64,000 nucleotides of DNA from contig NZ_CAMYIV010000012.1 in assembly GCF_947258575.1 (NCBI RefSeq), positions 522,273 to 586,272 on the forward strand. Reading direction: 5' to 3'. The notes beneath the pieces are model-generated. The model had not been told where the DNA came from, searched no databases, and saw only the letters and a list, made by a program, of their open reading frames with translations. The stretch is from an uncultured Alcanivorax sp. Lineage in GTDB: Bacteria > Pseudomonadota > Gammaproteobacteria > Pseudomonadales > Alcanivoracaceae. The position numbers were made by a program, and so were the translations under genes. Shown piece by piece: positions 1 to 9,937 of the stretch (the first letter of the stretch is position 1; the number at the start of each line of letters is the position of its first letter).

Positions 1-1
1 C

Positions 2-439
2 CTGATCGTGGAAGGCGGTGGTGTGTTCGCGGTGACCTTCCAGGGCAAGGCGGCAGTGGTGGACCAGGAAAACGGTCGCCCCTACTGGGAAAAGGAATTG
101 TCCAGCGCCCAGATCATCAGTGCCAGCAATGGCAGCCTGTTCGTGGCTGACGACAAAGGCGTGGTGCGCGCCCTGGATATGCGTAGTGGTACGGTTCTGT
201 GGAAGCAGGAAAAGCTTTATGGTCGCCGTCTTACCGGTACCGCCGTACAGGGCAATCACGTGGTGATCGGCGACTTCGAAGGCTACCTGCACTGGCTGGA
301 TGTGGATGATGGCAGCATCGTCGCCCGCAAACGTCACGATTGGGACGGCTTTGCCGGCACCGCCGTGAGCTACGATGGTGTCCTCTATGTGCTCAGCTAC
401 GATGGCAAACTGGCCGCTTACCAACTGAAAGAACGTTAA
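2..439 (+). CDS. bamB: BamB, outer membrane assembly lipoprotein (5' truncated)
   Basis: This is the C-terminal part (about 146 codons) of BamB, the beta-propeller lipoprotein of the BAM complex that helps insert beta-barrel proteins into the outer membrane. The frame is open to the left window edge, so the signal peptide, lipobox and first blades are missing. Visible are PQQ-like propeller repeats of the type GxVxALDxxSGxxxW (for example VVRALDMRSGTVLW) and the typical last blades GDFEGYLHWLDVDDG and YVLSYDGKLAAYQL, which match the known end of BamB. It sits directly upstream of der, the standard bamB-der arrangement of gammaproteobacteria, so cotranscription is likely. Confidence 0.93.
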   Translation: MIVEGGGVFAVTFQGKAAVVDQENGRPYWEKELSSAQIISASNGSLFVADDKGVVRALDMRSGTVLWKQEKLYGRRLTGTAVQGNHVVIGDFEGYLHWLDVDDGSIVARKRHDWDGFAGTAVSYDGVLYVLSYDGKLAAYQLKER

Positions 440-449
440 TCTTCGCTGA

Positions 450-471
450 GGGGTGGTCACGCGATCACCCC
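450..471 (+). other. Hairpin between bamB and der
   Basis: A 9-bp stem (GGGGTGGTC with GATCACCCC, one G-T pair) encloses a 4-base loop just after the bamB stop. No T-run follows directly, so it is more likely an mRNA-stabilising or weak attenuating hairpin than a full terminator. The rest of the 127-base gap up to der shows no clear promoter. Confidence 0.35.
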
Positions 472-566
472 CTTGGTGCCTGCCCCCGTATTCCCTTTTT
501 TCTTCTCTCCGCCTCTATCACCGAATTGCGTTACCATAGCGCCCAGACATCCTTGCAGAGACAACT

Positions 567-1973
567 ATGAAACCGGTCATCGCCCTGGTGGGGCGGCCCA
601 ATGTGGGCAAATCCACCCTGTTTAACCGACTCACCCGTACCCGTGACGCCCTGGTAGCGGATTACCCGGGCCTCACCCGTGACCGCAAGTACGGTGACGG
701 CAGGCTGGGTGACTACCTGTACACCGTCGTGGATACCGGCGGCATCGGGGAAAATGACGATGGCATCGACGAGCCGATGACAGAGCAGTCGCTGACGGCG
801 GTGGGTGAGGCGGACCTGGTATTGTTCATGGTGGATGGTCGCGCCGGCCTGACCGCTGCCGACGAGCAGATTGCCATGGAGCTGCGCAAGCTGCCCAAGC
901 CCACCTATCTGGTGGTGAACAAGACCGACGGCATCGACCCGGATACCGCCATGGCGGATTTCTATGCCCTGGGCCTCAGCGACGTGCTGCCCATCGCGGC
1001 TGCCCATGGTCGTGGCGTGCGCAGCATGATCGAAATCGTTCTGGCGGCATTTCCGGATCTGGAACCCTATTACGATGAACAGGGTGAGCCGGTGGATACC
1101 AGTGACGGCAGCATTCGTGTGGCCGTGCTGGGGCGCCCCAATGTGGGCAAATCCACCCTGATCAACCGCATGCTGGGGGAAGAGCGTGTGGTGGTGTTCG
1201 ATCACGCCGGCACCACCCGCGATTCCATTGAGATCCCCTTCGAGCGCATGGAGAAGGCGTATACCCTGATCGATACCGCCGGGGTACGCCGCCGTGGCAA
1301 GGTCGCGGAAATGGTGGAAAAATTCTCCGTGATCAAGGCGCTGCAGGCGGTGGATGCGGCCCAGGTGGTGGTGCTGGTGATTGATGCCCGTGAAGGCATC
1401 ACCGATCAGGATCTGCATCTGCTGGGCTATGTGCTCGACAGTGGTCGCGCCCTGATGATCGCCGTGAACAAGTGGGACGGTCTGGATGCGGACCACAAGG
1501 AACGGGTGCGCGTGGAACTGGGGCGCCGCCTGGAATTCGCCCCCTGGGTGAAGATCAAGTTCATCTCCGCGCTACATGGCACCGGGGTGGGCGACTTGTG
1601 GGGCATGATCGAAAAAGCCTGGGATTCCGCCTTTATCAAGGTCGGTACCAACGAGATGACGCGGATCATGGAAAGTATTACCGCCGGCCACCCGCCGCCG
1701 CGTAATGGCCGTTTCCGCGCCAAGCTGCGTTACGCGCACCTGGGCGGCAACAATCCGCCTACCATCATCTTGCATGGCAATCGGACCGAATCGTTGCCGA
1801 TCAGCTACAAACGCTTTCTGGAAAACCGTTTCCGGGAAGTGCTGAAACTGGACGGCACGCCCATCCGGCTGGAATTCAAATCCGGTTCCAACCCCTTTGA
1901 AGGGCGCAAGAACACACTGACGGATCGCCAGGTGCACAAGCGCAAGCGAATGATCAAACGCTTCAAGAAGTAA
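567..1973 (+). CDS. der: GTPase Der (EngA), ribosome assembly
   Basis: Der is an essential GTPase with two GTPase domains in tandem that acts in 50S ribosomal subunit maturation in the cytoplasm. Both P-loops are identical, GRPNVGKST at residues 9-17 and about 189-197. The matching G4 motifs NKTD and NKWD and the G3 motifs DTGG and DTAG are visible. The C-terminal KH-like domain ends in a basic tail ([11 protein letters not shown]). The length of 468 residues is slightly below the 490 of E. coli. The ATG start at 567 follows a purine stretch (GCAGAGACAACT). The stop codon lies only 24 bases before the proposed start of the following TonB receptor and in the same reading frame. Confidence 0.98.
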   Translation: MKPVIALVGRPNVGKSTLFNRLTRTRDALVADYPGLTRDRKYGDGRLGDYLYTVVDTGGIGENDDGIDEPMTEQSLTAVGEADLVLFMVDGRAGLTAADEQIAMELRKLPKPTYLVVNKTDGIDPDTAMADFYALGLSDVLPIAAAHGRGVRSMIEIVLAAFPDLEPYYDEQGEPVDTSDGSIRVAVLGRPNVGKSTLINRMLGEERVVVFDHAGTTRDSIEIPFERMEKAYTLIDTAGVRRRGKVAEMVEKFSVIKALQAVDAAQVVVLVIDAREGITDQDLHLLGYVLDSGRALMIAVNKWDGLDADHKERVRVELGRRLEFAPWVKIKFISALHGTGVGDLWGMIEKAWDSAFIKVGTNEMTRIMESITAGHPPPRNGRFRAKLRYAHLGGNNPPTIILHGNRTESLPISYKRFLENRFREVLKLDGTPIRLEFKSGSNPFEGRKNTLTDRQVHKRKRMIKRFKK

Positions 1974-1997
1974 CCCCGCTGCGGGGGAGGGGGCCAC

Positions 1998-4127
1998 ATC
2001 AAACGTCGGGGATCGTGGGGCAAACACTGGGGGCAAGGCCTGCTGGGGCTGGCCTGTGCGCAGGGCGTGCAGGCCATGGAGCCGATGATGCCGCTGGCCG
2101 ATGAGCCGGCCATGGTGCTGACGCCCGCCCGGGTCAGCCAGCCCCAGTCCGAAGCGCCCGCCAGTGTCACCGTGATCGACCGTAATTTGATCGAAGCCAG
2201 CGGCGCCCGTGAACTCTACGAGGTGCTGCGGCTGGTGCCGGGCATGTCGGCGATCAAAGTGGATGGCAATGTGCCCACGGTGGCCTACCACGGCACCCAG
2301 GCTCGCGATTCGCGCCGCATGCTGGTGTTGCTGGACGGCCGCAGCCAGTATCAGCCCGGTCTGGCGCGGGTGAACTGGAATGACATGCCGGTGGATATCC
2401 GCGATGTGGAGCGCATCGAAGTCACCCGTGGCCCGGCCGCCGCCGCCTACGGTGCCAACGCGTTTACGGCGGTCATCAACATCATTACCCGTGACCCCCG
2501 CGATATCAGCAAGCACACCCTGGCGGTGCAGGGCGGCAACAACGCCATCCGCGATGGCTATGCCTCGGCCGCAGGTCGCACCGACGCAGGTGCCTGGCGG
2601 GCCTCCCTGTCACGCCGCGCCGATGACGGCTACGACGAACCCTTTGAAGGTAGCCGGCTCAATGACGCCAAACGGGTTGAAACCCTCAATGGCGAATGGG
2701 TCCGCGAGCTGGACGCGCGTAATACCCTGATCATGCAGGCTGGCGGCAGCCAGAACCGCCTGGAGCGACAACAGGAAGGCGGGGTGCAGGATATCGGCAT
2801 CTACCAGCAGGACCCGGTACAAAAAGGCCAGCGCGCCTTTGCCTCCCTGCAATGGCAGCACGCCTTCGATCAGCATCACCAATTGCAGATTACCGGCTAC
2901 GGCCAGTACACCCGTGATGTAACAGATTTCTCAGTCTGCTATCTGGACCCTCTGACCGGACAGCTTGGACCGGGTGGCGGCGTGCTGTTTTCCCAGGAGT
3001 TGCGTGAGCTTTATCTGGAAAATGGCCGGGATGCCGGCGCCACCTTCGCGGCGGCACAAAGTGATCCGGATTTTGCCAACCGCTATGCCACCCTGCAGTC
3101 CGTCAATGCACCTTTCTGTGCTGCCAGCGCGCTGGATATCGAGGAAGAGCGTTACGACCTGGAAATCCAGGACACCCTGCAAATGGGTGACCGGGTGCGG
3201 CTGGTCAGCGGTCTGAATCTGCGCCATGACCGGGTCAGCTCCGACAGCTATCTGTCCGGTACCTACGACAATGTCAGCTACCGTGCCTTTGGCAATCTGG
3301 CCGTGGATCTGCTGCGCCCGGTGACCCTGAATCTGGGCGGCTATTGGGAACGTGACAGCATCTCCGGCCAGCATTTCAGCCCCCGTCTGGGGCTCAACTG
3401 GCGGGCGGCGCCGGGGCACAGCTTGCGCTATGTATTTTCCAAGGCCCTGCGCACTCCGGATATCTACGAAGACCAGGCGCACACCAATATCCGGGCCCGG
3501 GAATTGTCTCCCCCTTTTTCCGGCAATACCGAGGCCCTGCTGGGCTGGGCGCCGGCCAATTTCTTTATTACCCAGACCAGCCCCGGCACCCTCAAGCCTG
3601 AGCGCATCCGCTCCTGGGAACTGGGTTATTACGGGCAGTTCCCCGGCCTGGAACTCGATGTGCGCTATTTTCAGGAAGAGCTCACCGACCTGCTCAGTCA
3701 TGCCCTCAACCCCTTCGAGTTCGAACCCAATAACGAAGGCCGGGTGGATCACCAGGGTACCGAGGCCCAGCTGAGCTGGCGGCCCGGTGTGGACCACTTG
3801 CTGCGCCTTACCGGGGCCCACATCCATACCCGCGTCAACAAGAAGACCGAAGGCCGCCTGGCGGCCCGTGACAGTGCCAGCGCCCTGTGGGCCTGGCAGT
3901 TGAGCCAGCATTGGGGGCTGTCCAGCGCCTATTACCTGGCTAACGATTACAACGACAATGTGTTCGAGCGCCTGGACCTGCAAGTGCGTTTTCGCCACCG
4001 GGTGGTCGACACGGAACTGGAATGGAAGGGCGTGGTACAGCATGCTCTGAACAAGGAACCGGCGGTCTTCGAGGAAAATCGCTATCAGGAAGACCGCTTC
4101 TGGTTGGGTCTGGCGGTGAGGATATAG
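1998..4127 (+). CDS. TonB-dependent outer membrane receptor (atypical start)
   Basis: An outer-membrane ligand-gated transporter or sensor with an N-terminal plug and a C-terminal beta-barrel. The plug is recognisable from SVTVIDRNLIEASGARELYEV through DVERIEVTRGPAAAAYGANA to VINIITRDP. The barrel contains the usual FSPRLGLNWR, YVFSKALRTPDIYE and RIRSWELGYYG elements. The first ordinary start codon is GTG at 2067, but that would leave out an in-frame signal peptide (KRRGSWGKHWG, then a QGLLGLACA core and a VQA cleavage site). Between the der stop (1971-1973) and 2067 the frame has no ATG, GTG or TTG. ATC at 1998 sits behind a GGGGGAGGGGGG Shine-Dalgarno run, so ATC initiation, or a mutated ATG, is proposed. 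The ligand cannot be read from sequence. It is followed after 4 bases by a binding protein and a hybrid kinase, suggesting a common operon. Confidence 0.85.
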   Translation: MKRRGSWGKHWGQGLLGLACAQGVQAMEPMMPLADEPAMVLTPARVSQPQSEAPASVTVIDRNLIEASGARELYEVLRLVPGMSAIKVDGNVPTVAYHGTQARDSRRMLVLLDGRSQYQPGLARVNWNDMPVDIRDVERIEVTRGPAAAAYGANAFTAVINIITRDPRDISKHTLAVQGGNNAIRDGYASAAGRTDAGAWRASLSRRADDGYDEPFEGSRLNDAKRVETLNGEWVRELDARNTLIMQAGGSQNRLERQQEGGVQDIGIYQQDPVQKGQRAFASLQWQHAFDQHHQLQITGYGQYTRDVTDFSVCYLDPLTGQLGPGGGVLFSQELRELYLENGRDAGATFAAAQSDPDFANRYATLQSVNAPFCAASALDIEEERYDLEIQDTLQMGDRVRLVSGLNLRHDRVSSDSYLSGTYDNVSYRAFGNLAVDLLRPVTLNLGGYWERDSISGQHFSPRLGLNWRAAPGHSLRYVFSKALRTPDIYEDQAHTNIRARELSPPFSGNTEALLGWAPANFFITQTSPGTLKPERIRSWELGYYGQFPGLELDVRYFQEELTDLLSHALNPFEFEPNNEGRVDHQGTEAQLSWRPGVDHLLRLTGAHIHTRVNKKTEGRLAARDSASALWAWQLSQHWGLSSAYYLANDYNDNVFERLDLQVRFRHRVVDTELEWKGVVQHALNKEPAVFEENRYQEDRFWLGLAVRI

Positions 4128-4131
4128 AGGA

Positions 4132-4989
4132 ATGAAACGGCAGGGACGCCTCATCCTGTTGTTGTGGCTGGCCTGGCTGGCGCCGTCCCTGTGTGCCCAG
4201 ACCCCGCTGCCGGTGCATGTGTTTGCCGAGGATGGCCCCTTCCGCGACAGTTTTATGCAGGCCCTGGATGTTGCCGCCATACCACCGATTACCCAGGTGG
4301 CCGATCCCAAACAGGCAGAGCTGCTGATCGCCATTGGCGATCAGGCGTTCCGGCGTGCGCAGAAACTGCACAAGCCATTACTGGGCGTCTACGTGAGCCG
4401 GTCTGAGGTAACCCTGGCCCAGCGCAAACGCTGCCAGTGCGAGGGGATCTGGGCCGGCGTGGCATTGCACGATCAGCTGGCCATGCTGGAGATCATGATG
4501 CCCCTGGCGCGCCGCGTGGGAGTGATTGTCGGCCCGCAAAGCGCCTGGACACCCGGTATGGTGCAGGATTATCAAGGCCGGCTGGGGCTGACCGCCTTGC
4601 CGGTCTCGTCGGTGGATGAACTGGGGGATCGCCTGCGCGAAAGTCTGGCCCGGTTCGACGCCCTGCTGCTGCCGGTGGATGGGCAGTTGTTTGGGCCGGG
4701 CACAGCCAAGTTGGTGCTGCTGACCAGTTACCGACTGCGTCGGCCGGTGTTTGGCCCGGACCGGGCCTATGTACAGGCAGGCAGTGCGGCCAGCTTGTAC
4801 GCCAGTGGCTCAGATCTGGTGGCCGAGACCCTGGTCCACCTGCAATTCTTTCACAGCAGCAAGCGCCTGCGCCGCTCCGGGTTTGTACATACCCCGACCG
4901 TTGCCGTTAACGAACATGTGGCCAGCAGCTTCGACATGGTGTTTCACGACATCGACTCCCTGCGTGAAGCCTTGGAGGTCACTCCATGA
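4132..4989 (+). CDS. Periplasmic ABC-type substrate-binding-like protein
   Basis: 285 residues with a clear signal peptide (LLLWLAWLAPSLCA, cleavage after A22). The body resembles the ABC_sub_bind/TrpX-like periplasmic binding family: two alternating alpha/beta lobes with the segments AELLIAIGDQAFRRA, RRVGVIVGPQS and DALLLPVDGQLFGPGTAKLVLLTSYRLRRPVFGP. No ABC permease or ATPase is nearby. The gene lies between a TonB receptor and a membrane hybrid kinase, and its stop overlaps the kinase start by 4 bases (ATGA). A role as a periplasmic ligand sensor presenting its ligand to the kinase is therefore more likely than transport; this is inferred from context. The ligand is unknown. Confidence 0.75.
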   Translation: MKRQGRLILLLWLAWLAPSLCAQTPLPVHVFAEDGPFRDSFMQALDVAAIPPITQVADPKQAELLIAIGDQAFRRAQKLHKPLLGVYVSRSEVTLAQRKRCQCEGIWAGVALHDQLAMLEIMMPLARRVGVIVGPQSAWTPGMVQDYQGRLGLTALPVSSVDELGDRLRESLARFDALLLPVDGQLFGPGTAKLVLLTSYRLRRPVFGPDRAYVQAGSAASLYASGSDLVAETLVHLQFFHSSKRLRRSGFVHTPTVAVNEHVASSFDMVFHDIDSLREALEVTP

Positions 4990-6914
4990 AAGAAACCGTG
5001 AAAAAAGGGGCGGGCATTCGCAAGCAGCTGCAGCTTCTCGGGTTGATTCCGGCCCTGATCATGCTGTTGCTGTTGCTGGTGGCGCTTACCTGGCAACGCT
5101 TCGAGGATGCGGATCGGGATCTGCGCGATTTGGGCAGCTACCTGGCCCAGCAGATTGCCTCCTCGTCGGAGTATGGGGTACTGGCGGGGAACTATGATGA
5201 TCTGCGCCGCCAGGCACGCCTGGCCATGCAGCAGGCAGATCTGCAATACGTGGTCTTCCACGACGGTGAGGGCAAGGTGTTGCTCTACGAGGGGCGTGGC
5301 CAGCGGCAGGATCACAGCGATGTGCTGGAATTCCACTCCGGCATCTATCGCCAGCCGGTGTCTGATGGCGATTTGCTGGAAGGGGCCGAGAGCGCAGGCC
5401 AGCCGGAACGAATCGGTGAAGTGGTGTTGGGCATGTCCAGCGCCCGGTTGTTGGCACGGCAGAAAGAAATCCTGCTGGCCAGCCTGTTGCCGGCCCTGTT
5501 TGCTACCATCATCGGCCTGTGGATCGCCCATTACCTGGCTCGCCAGATTGCCTCGCCACTGGGCTACCTGTCCGGCCTGTTACGCACTCTGCGCAATGGC
5601 GATTATCGGGTCCGCGGCCGCAGTCATCTGCGCGGGGAACTGGCCGAACTGCAGGACGATATCAACGAGCTGGCCACTAGTCTGGAAGGGGCTCATCGGG
5701 AGCAACAAAGCGCCATCGACAAATTGCGCCACGCTCACCGTCAGGCGCAGTCCGCCAGCCAGGCCAAGAGTGATTTTCTGGCCATGATGAGTCACGAGCT
5801 GCGCACTCCCATGAACGGAGTGCTGGGCATGCTGCAACTGCTCGAAGAAACCCCGCAGAGCGAAGAGCAGCACGAGTACACTCTGGCGGCGCTGGAATCC
5901 ACCGGCCACCTGCTGGACGTGATTAACGACATTCTCGATTTTTCCCGCATCGAAGCCGGGCGCATGGATCTGGACCCGGTGTTTTTCGAATTGCTGCCGC
6001 TGCTGGAAAACTGTGTGGCCACCTTTCGCTACATGGCAGAAAGCAAGGGCCTGTACCTGCGCCTGGAAAATGCCGGGGAGTTGGTTGGCAAAATGGTGCG
6101 CAGTGATCCCACCCGGTTGCGCCAGGTGCTTAACAACCTGATCTCCAATGCAGTGAAATTCACCCAGGAAGGGGGCGTGGTCCTGCGGATCACCACCGCC
6201 CAGGTTCGTGATGACTGGCTGGACCTGACCCTGGCGGTGCGCGACACCGGCATCGGTATTCCCCAGCATCGCCAGAGCGATTTGTTCAAAGCCTTTTCGC
6301 AGATCGACTCGTCCACCTCCCGTCGCTTTGGCGGCACCGGTCTGGGGCTGGCCATCGCCCGCCGTCTCAGTGAAATGCTCGGCGGCACCCTGACAGTGAG
6401 CAGCGATGAAGGCGGCGGTAGCACCTTTACCCTGTCCTTGCGTTTGCTTTATCGCAGCCAGGCGCCGGCGCCGCTGGCGGTACCCGCCGAGGAAGAAGAC
6501 CGGGTTGGCGGCCTGCTTTTCGGGCTGGTACTGCTGGTGGAAGACAACGACGTGAATCTGCTGGTGGCGCGTCGGCTACTGGAGCACATGGGGGTCACCG
6601 TGGTGACCGCCACCAACGGGCGCGAAGCCCTGGAAAAAGTGCGTCAGCGGGATTTTGACTGCATTCTCATGGATGTGCAGATGCCGGTGATGGATGGCCT
6701 GGAGGCCACTCGTGAGTTACGGCAATGGGAGCGGGAGCGGGGTCGGGCGCCAATCCCAGTGGTGGCGCTCACCGCCAATGCCATGGACGAAGAGCGCGAC
6801 CGGTGCATGGTGGCGGGCATGAACGCCCACCTGGCCAAGCCCTTCCGCCGTCAGCAGCTTACTCGGGTGCTGAGCCCTTATCTGACGCCTGAACACGCTC
6901 AACACGGGCGCTGA
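4986..6914 (+). CDS. Hybrid sensor histidine kinase (BarA/GacS-like layout)
   Basis: A 642-residue inner-membrane kinase. TM1 is at about 18-36, a periplasmic sensor segment containing SEYGVLAGN spans about 40-160 (similar to the small Cache-like domain of BarA-type kinases), and TM2 is at about 163-184. These are followed by HAMP (185-240), HisKA with phosphorylatable H270 in FLAMMSHELRTPMNG, and HATPase_c with N-box NNLISNAVKF, G1 DTGIGI and G2 GTGLGLAI. A receiver domain lies at about 514-635, with acidic pair E519-D520, phospho-acceptor D563 (MDVQMPVMDG) and the conserved Lys in LAKPF. It lacks the Hpt domain of full-length BarA, and no separate Hpt or response regulator gene is adjacent, so phosphotransfer must use a protein encoded elsewhere. 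The start overlaps the binding-protein gene by 4 bases. The 3' end overlaps xseA on the other strand by 56 bases. Confidence 0.93.
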   Translation: MKETVKKGAGIRKQLQLLGLIPALIMLLLLLVALTWQRFEDADRDLRDLGSYLAQQIASSSEYGVLAGNYDDLRRQARLAMQQADLQYVVFHDGEGKVLLYEGRGQRQDHSDVLEFHSGIYRQPVSDGDLLEGAESAGQPERIGEVVLGMSSARLLARQKEILLASLLPALFATIIGLWIAHYLARQIASPLGYLSGLLRTLRNGDYRVRGRSHLRGELAELQDDINELATSLEGAHREQQSAIDKLRHAHRQAQSASQAKSDFLAMMSHELRTPMNGVLGMLQLLEETPQSEEQHEYTLAALESTGHLLDVINDILDFSRIEAGRMDLDPVFFELLPLLENCVATFRYMAESKGLYLRLENAGELVGKMVRSDPTRLRQVLNNLISNAVKFTQEGGVVLRITTAQVRDDWLDLTLAVRDTGIGIPQHRQSDLFKAFSQIDSSTSRRFGGTGLGLAIARRLSEMLGGTLTVSSDEGGGSTFTLSLRLLYRSQAPAPLAVPAEEEDRVGGLLFGLVLLVEDNDVNLLVARRLLEHMGVTVVTATNGREALEKVRQRDFDCILMDVQMPVMDGLEATRELRQWERERGRAPIPVVALTANAMDEERDRCMVAGMNAHLAKPFRRQQLTRVLSPYLTPEHAQHGR

Positions 6915-8217
6915 CTTCGCCGTCGGCCAGGCGGGTGGTCAGGGTATCGCCGGCCTGTAACTGGCTGACCGAACGCACCGCCTCTTCCCCCTTGAAGGTA
7001 ATGCTGTAGCCACGACCCAGGGTCTCCAGAGGGCTGGCGGTGTGCAGCCGTTTGCCCAGATTGCCCAGTTGTACCTGCTGTTGCTGGATCAGCCGGAGCA
7101 AGGGCTGTGGCAGACGCTTTTCCAGAGTCTGTAGCCGTTGCTGGCGGTCCGCCAAGAGACGTTCCGGCGATAGCCGGGCCAGCCGTTGCTGGTTGGGGCG
7201 CAGGCGGCTTTGCACCAGCGCCAGGCGCTGCTGCATATGGCGCTGCAAGCGGCCCTGCAGTTCATCCAGCCGTTGGCTGCTTTGCTCCAGGGACTGGCGC
7301 GGCGAGCGCAAGCGCTGGCTGAGATGACGCAGACGTTCCTGCGGTGCCCGCAGCTGCTGAGCCATCACCCAGCGAAGGCGTCGATGCAGGCCACCCAGCC
7401 GTTGCGTGACCACCGACAGGTCCGGGCTCACCAATTCGGCGGCGGCGGAAGGGGTCGGTGCACGCAGGTCGGCGGCAAAATCGGTGAGCCCGGTGTCCAC
7501 TTCGTGGCCCACCGCCGAGACAATGGGAATCGGGCAGGCGGCCACGGCACGGGTCAGGGCTTCATCGTTGAACCCCCAGAGATCCTCCAGGGAACCACCG
7601 CCCCGGCCGATGATCAGTACGTCGCATTCGTCCCGGGCAATCGCCACATCCAGCGCCTGACGCAGTTGTGCCGGTGCATCGGCACCCTGTACCGCCGCCG
7701 GGTAGATCACCACCGGAATGGACGGGCAGCGGCGCTTGAGGACCTGCAGAATATCGCGGATGGCGGCGCCACTGGGGGAGGTGATCACACCGATCTGGGT
7801 GGGCCAGGCGGGCAGGGCGCGCTTGCGCTCCTGGGCGAACAGGCCTTCCGCCTGCAGCTGGGCCTTGAGAGCGTCGAACTGGGCCTTGAGTGCCCCCTGA
7901 CCCGCCGGCTCCATGTGTTCCACGACAATCTGGAAGTTGCCCCGGGGGACATAGAGGGTGACTTTGGCGCGGATCAGCACCTGTTGTCCGTTCTGGGGAT
8001 TAAAGTCGAGCAGCCTGTTGCGATTTCGAAACATGGCCCCATTAATCTGGGCACGTGAGTCTTTCAGGCTGAAATACCAGTGACCGGAAGCCGGGCGGGA
8101 AAAGTTGGACAGTTCGCCCTGTAGCCAGATCAGCGGGAAGGAACCTTCCAGCAGGCCCTGGGCTTCCAAGTTCAGTTGACTGATGGACAGCGGTTCAGCG
8201 CGGGATGAAAATGTCAT
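6859..8217 (-). CDS. xseA: Exodeoxyribonuclease VII large subunit
   Basis: The large catalytic subunit of exonuclease VII degrades single-stranded DNA together with several XseB subunits. Visible are the N-terminal OB-fold (LQGELSNFSRPASGHWYFSL, then KDSRAQINGAMFRN), the catalytic core with GVITSPSGAAIRDI, VIIGRGGGSLEDLWGFNDE and SAVGHEVDTGLTDFAADLRAPTPSAAAE, a long Arg/Gln-rich coiled coil, and the C-terminal LGRGYSI motif. Its 452 residues match the family. The start at 8217 is the first ATG. xseB is not nearby. The gene converges with the hybrid kinase and their coding ends overlap by 56 bases. Confidence 0.97.
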   Translation of the reverse strand: MTFSSRAEPLSISQLNLEAQGLLEGSFPLIWLQGELSNFSRPASGHWYFSLKDSRAQINGAMFRNRNRLLDFNPQNGQQVLIRAKVTLYVPRGNFQIVVEHMEPAGQGALKAQFDALKAQLQAEGLFAQERKRALPAWPTQIGVITSPSGAAIRDILQVLKRRCPSIPVVIYPAAVQGADAPAQLRQALDVAIARDECDVLIIGRGGGSLEDLWGFNDEALTRAVAACPIPIVSAVGHEVDTGLTDFAADLRAPTPSAAAELVSPDLSVVTQRLGGLHRRLRWVMAQQLRAPQERLRHLSQRLRSPRQSLEQSSQRLDELQGRLQRHMQQRLALVQSRLRPNQQRLARLSPERLLADRQQRLQTLEKRLPQPLLRLIQQQQVQLGNLGKRLHTASPLETLGRGYSITFKGEEAVRSVSQLQAGDTLTTRLADGEVSARVERVQASDKGSAPE

Positions 8218-8259
8218 CGCGGGAGGGTAGCGAGTTTTTTTGCCGTGAGCCAGCGGTGA

Positions 8260-8289
8260 TTGTGTGACCGACCGCCCTTGACGTATAAT
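8260..8289 (+). promoter_or_regulatory. Candidate guaB promoter
   Basis: A perfect -10 box TATAAT lies at 8284-8289. The best -35 candidate is TTGTGT at 8260-8265 with an 18-base spacer, in the divergent gap between xseA and guaB. The -35 box is a partial match only. A 5' leader of about 75 bases would result. Confidence 0.5.
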
Positions 8290-8305
8290 CGCCCGCCTAA
8301 TTTAA

Positions 8306-9841
<1,536 letters not shown>

Positions 9842-9874
9842 AGCCCGCCACATAGTGACAGCGATAACGATTCA

Positions 9875-9901
9875 GGGCCGGCGTAGCCGGCCCTTGTATT
9901 T
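9875..9901 (+). terminator. Intercistronic hairpin between guaB and guaA
   Basis: A perfect 8-bp GC-only stem (GGGCCGGC with GCCGGCCC, loop GTA) is followed by TTGTATTT. It could partly terminate or protect the guaB transcript and so adjust the guaB to guaA ratio. The T-tract is interrupted, so full termination is doubtful. Confidence 0.6.
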
Positions 9902-9937
9902 ACAGCCTGCCAGCCAGGCGCCAGCGGAAAGCGAGCC

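Noticed and set aside
531..1496. Minus-strand frame across der
   Set aside because: Shadow of der; composition rich in His and Gly without any motif.
2931..4334. 467-codon minus-strand frame across the TonB receptor
   Set aside because: Shadow frame; crosses the start of the next real gene and has no recognisable domain.
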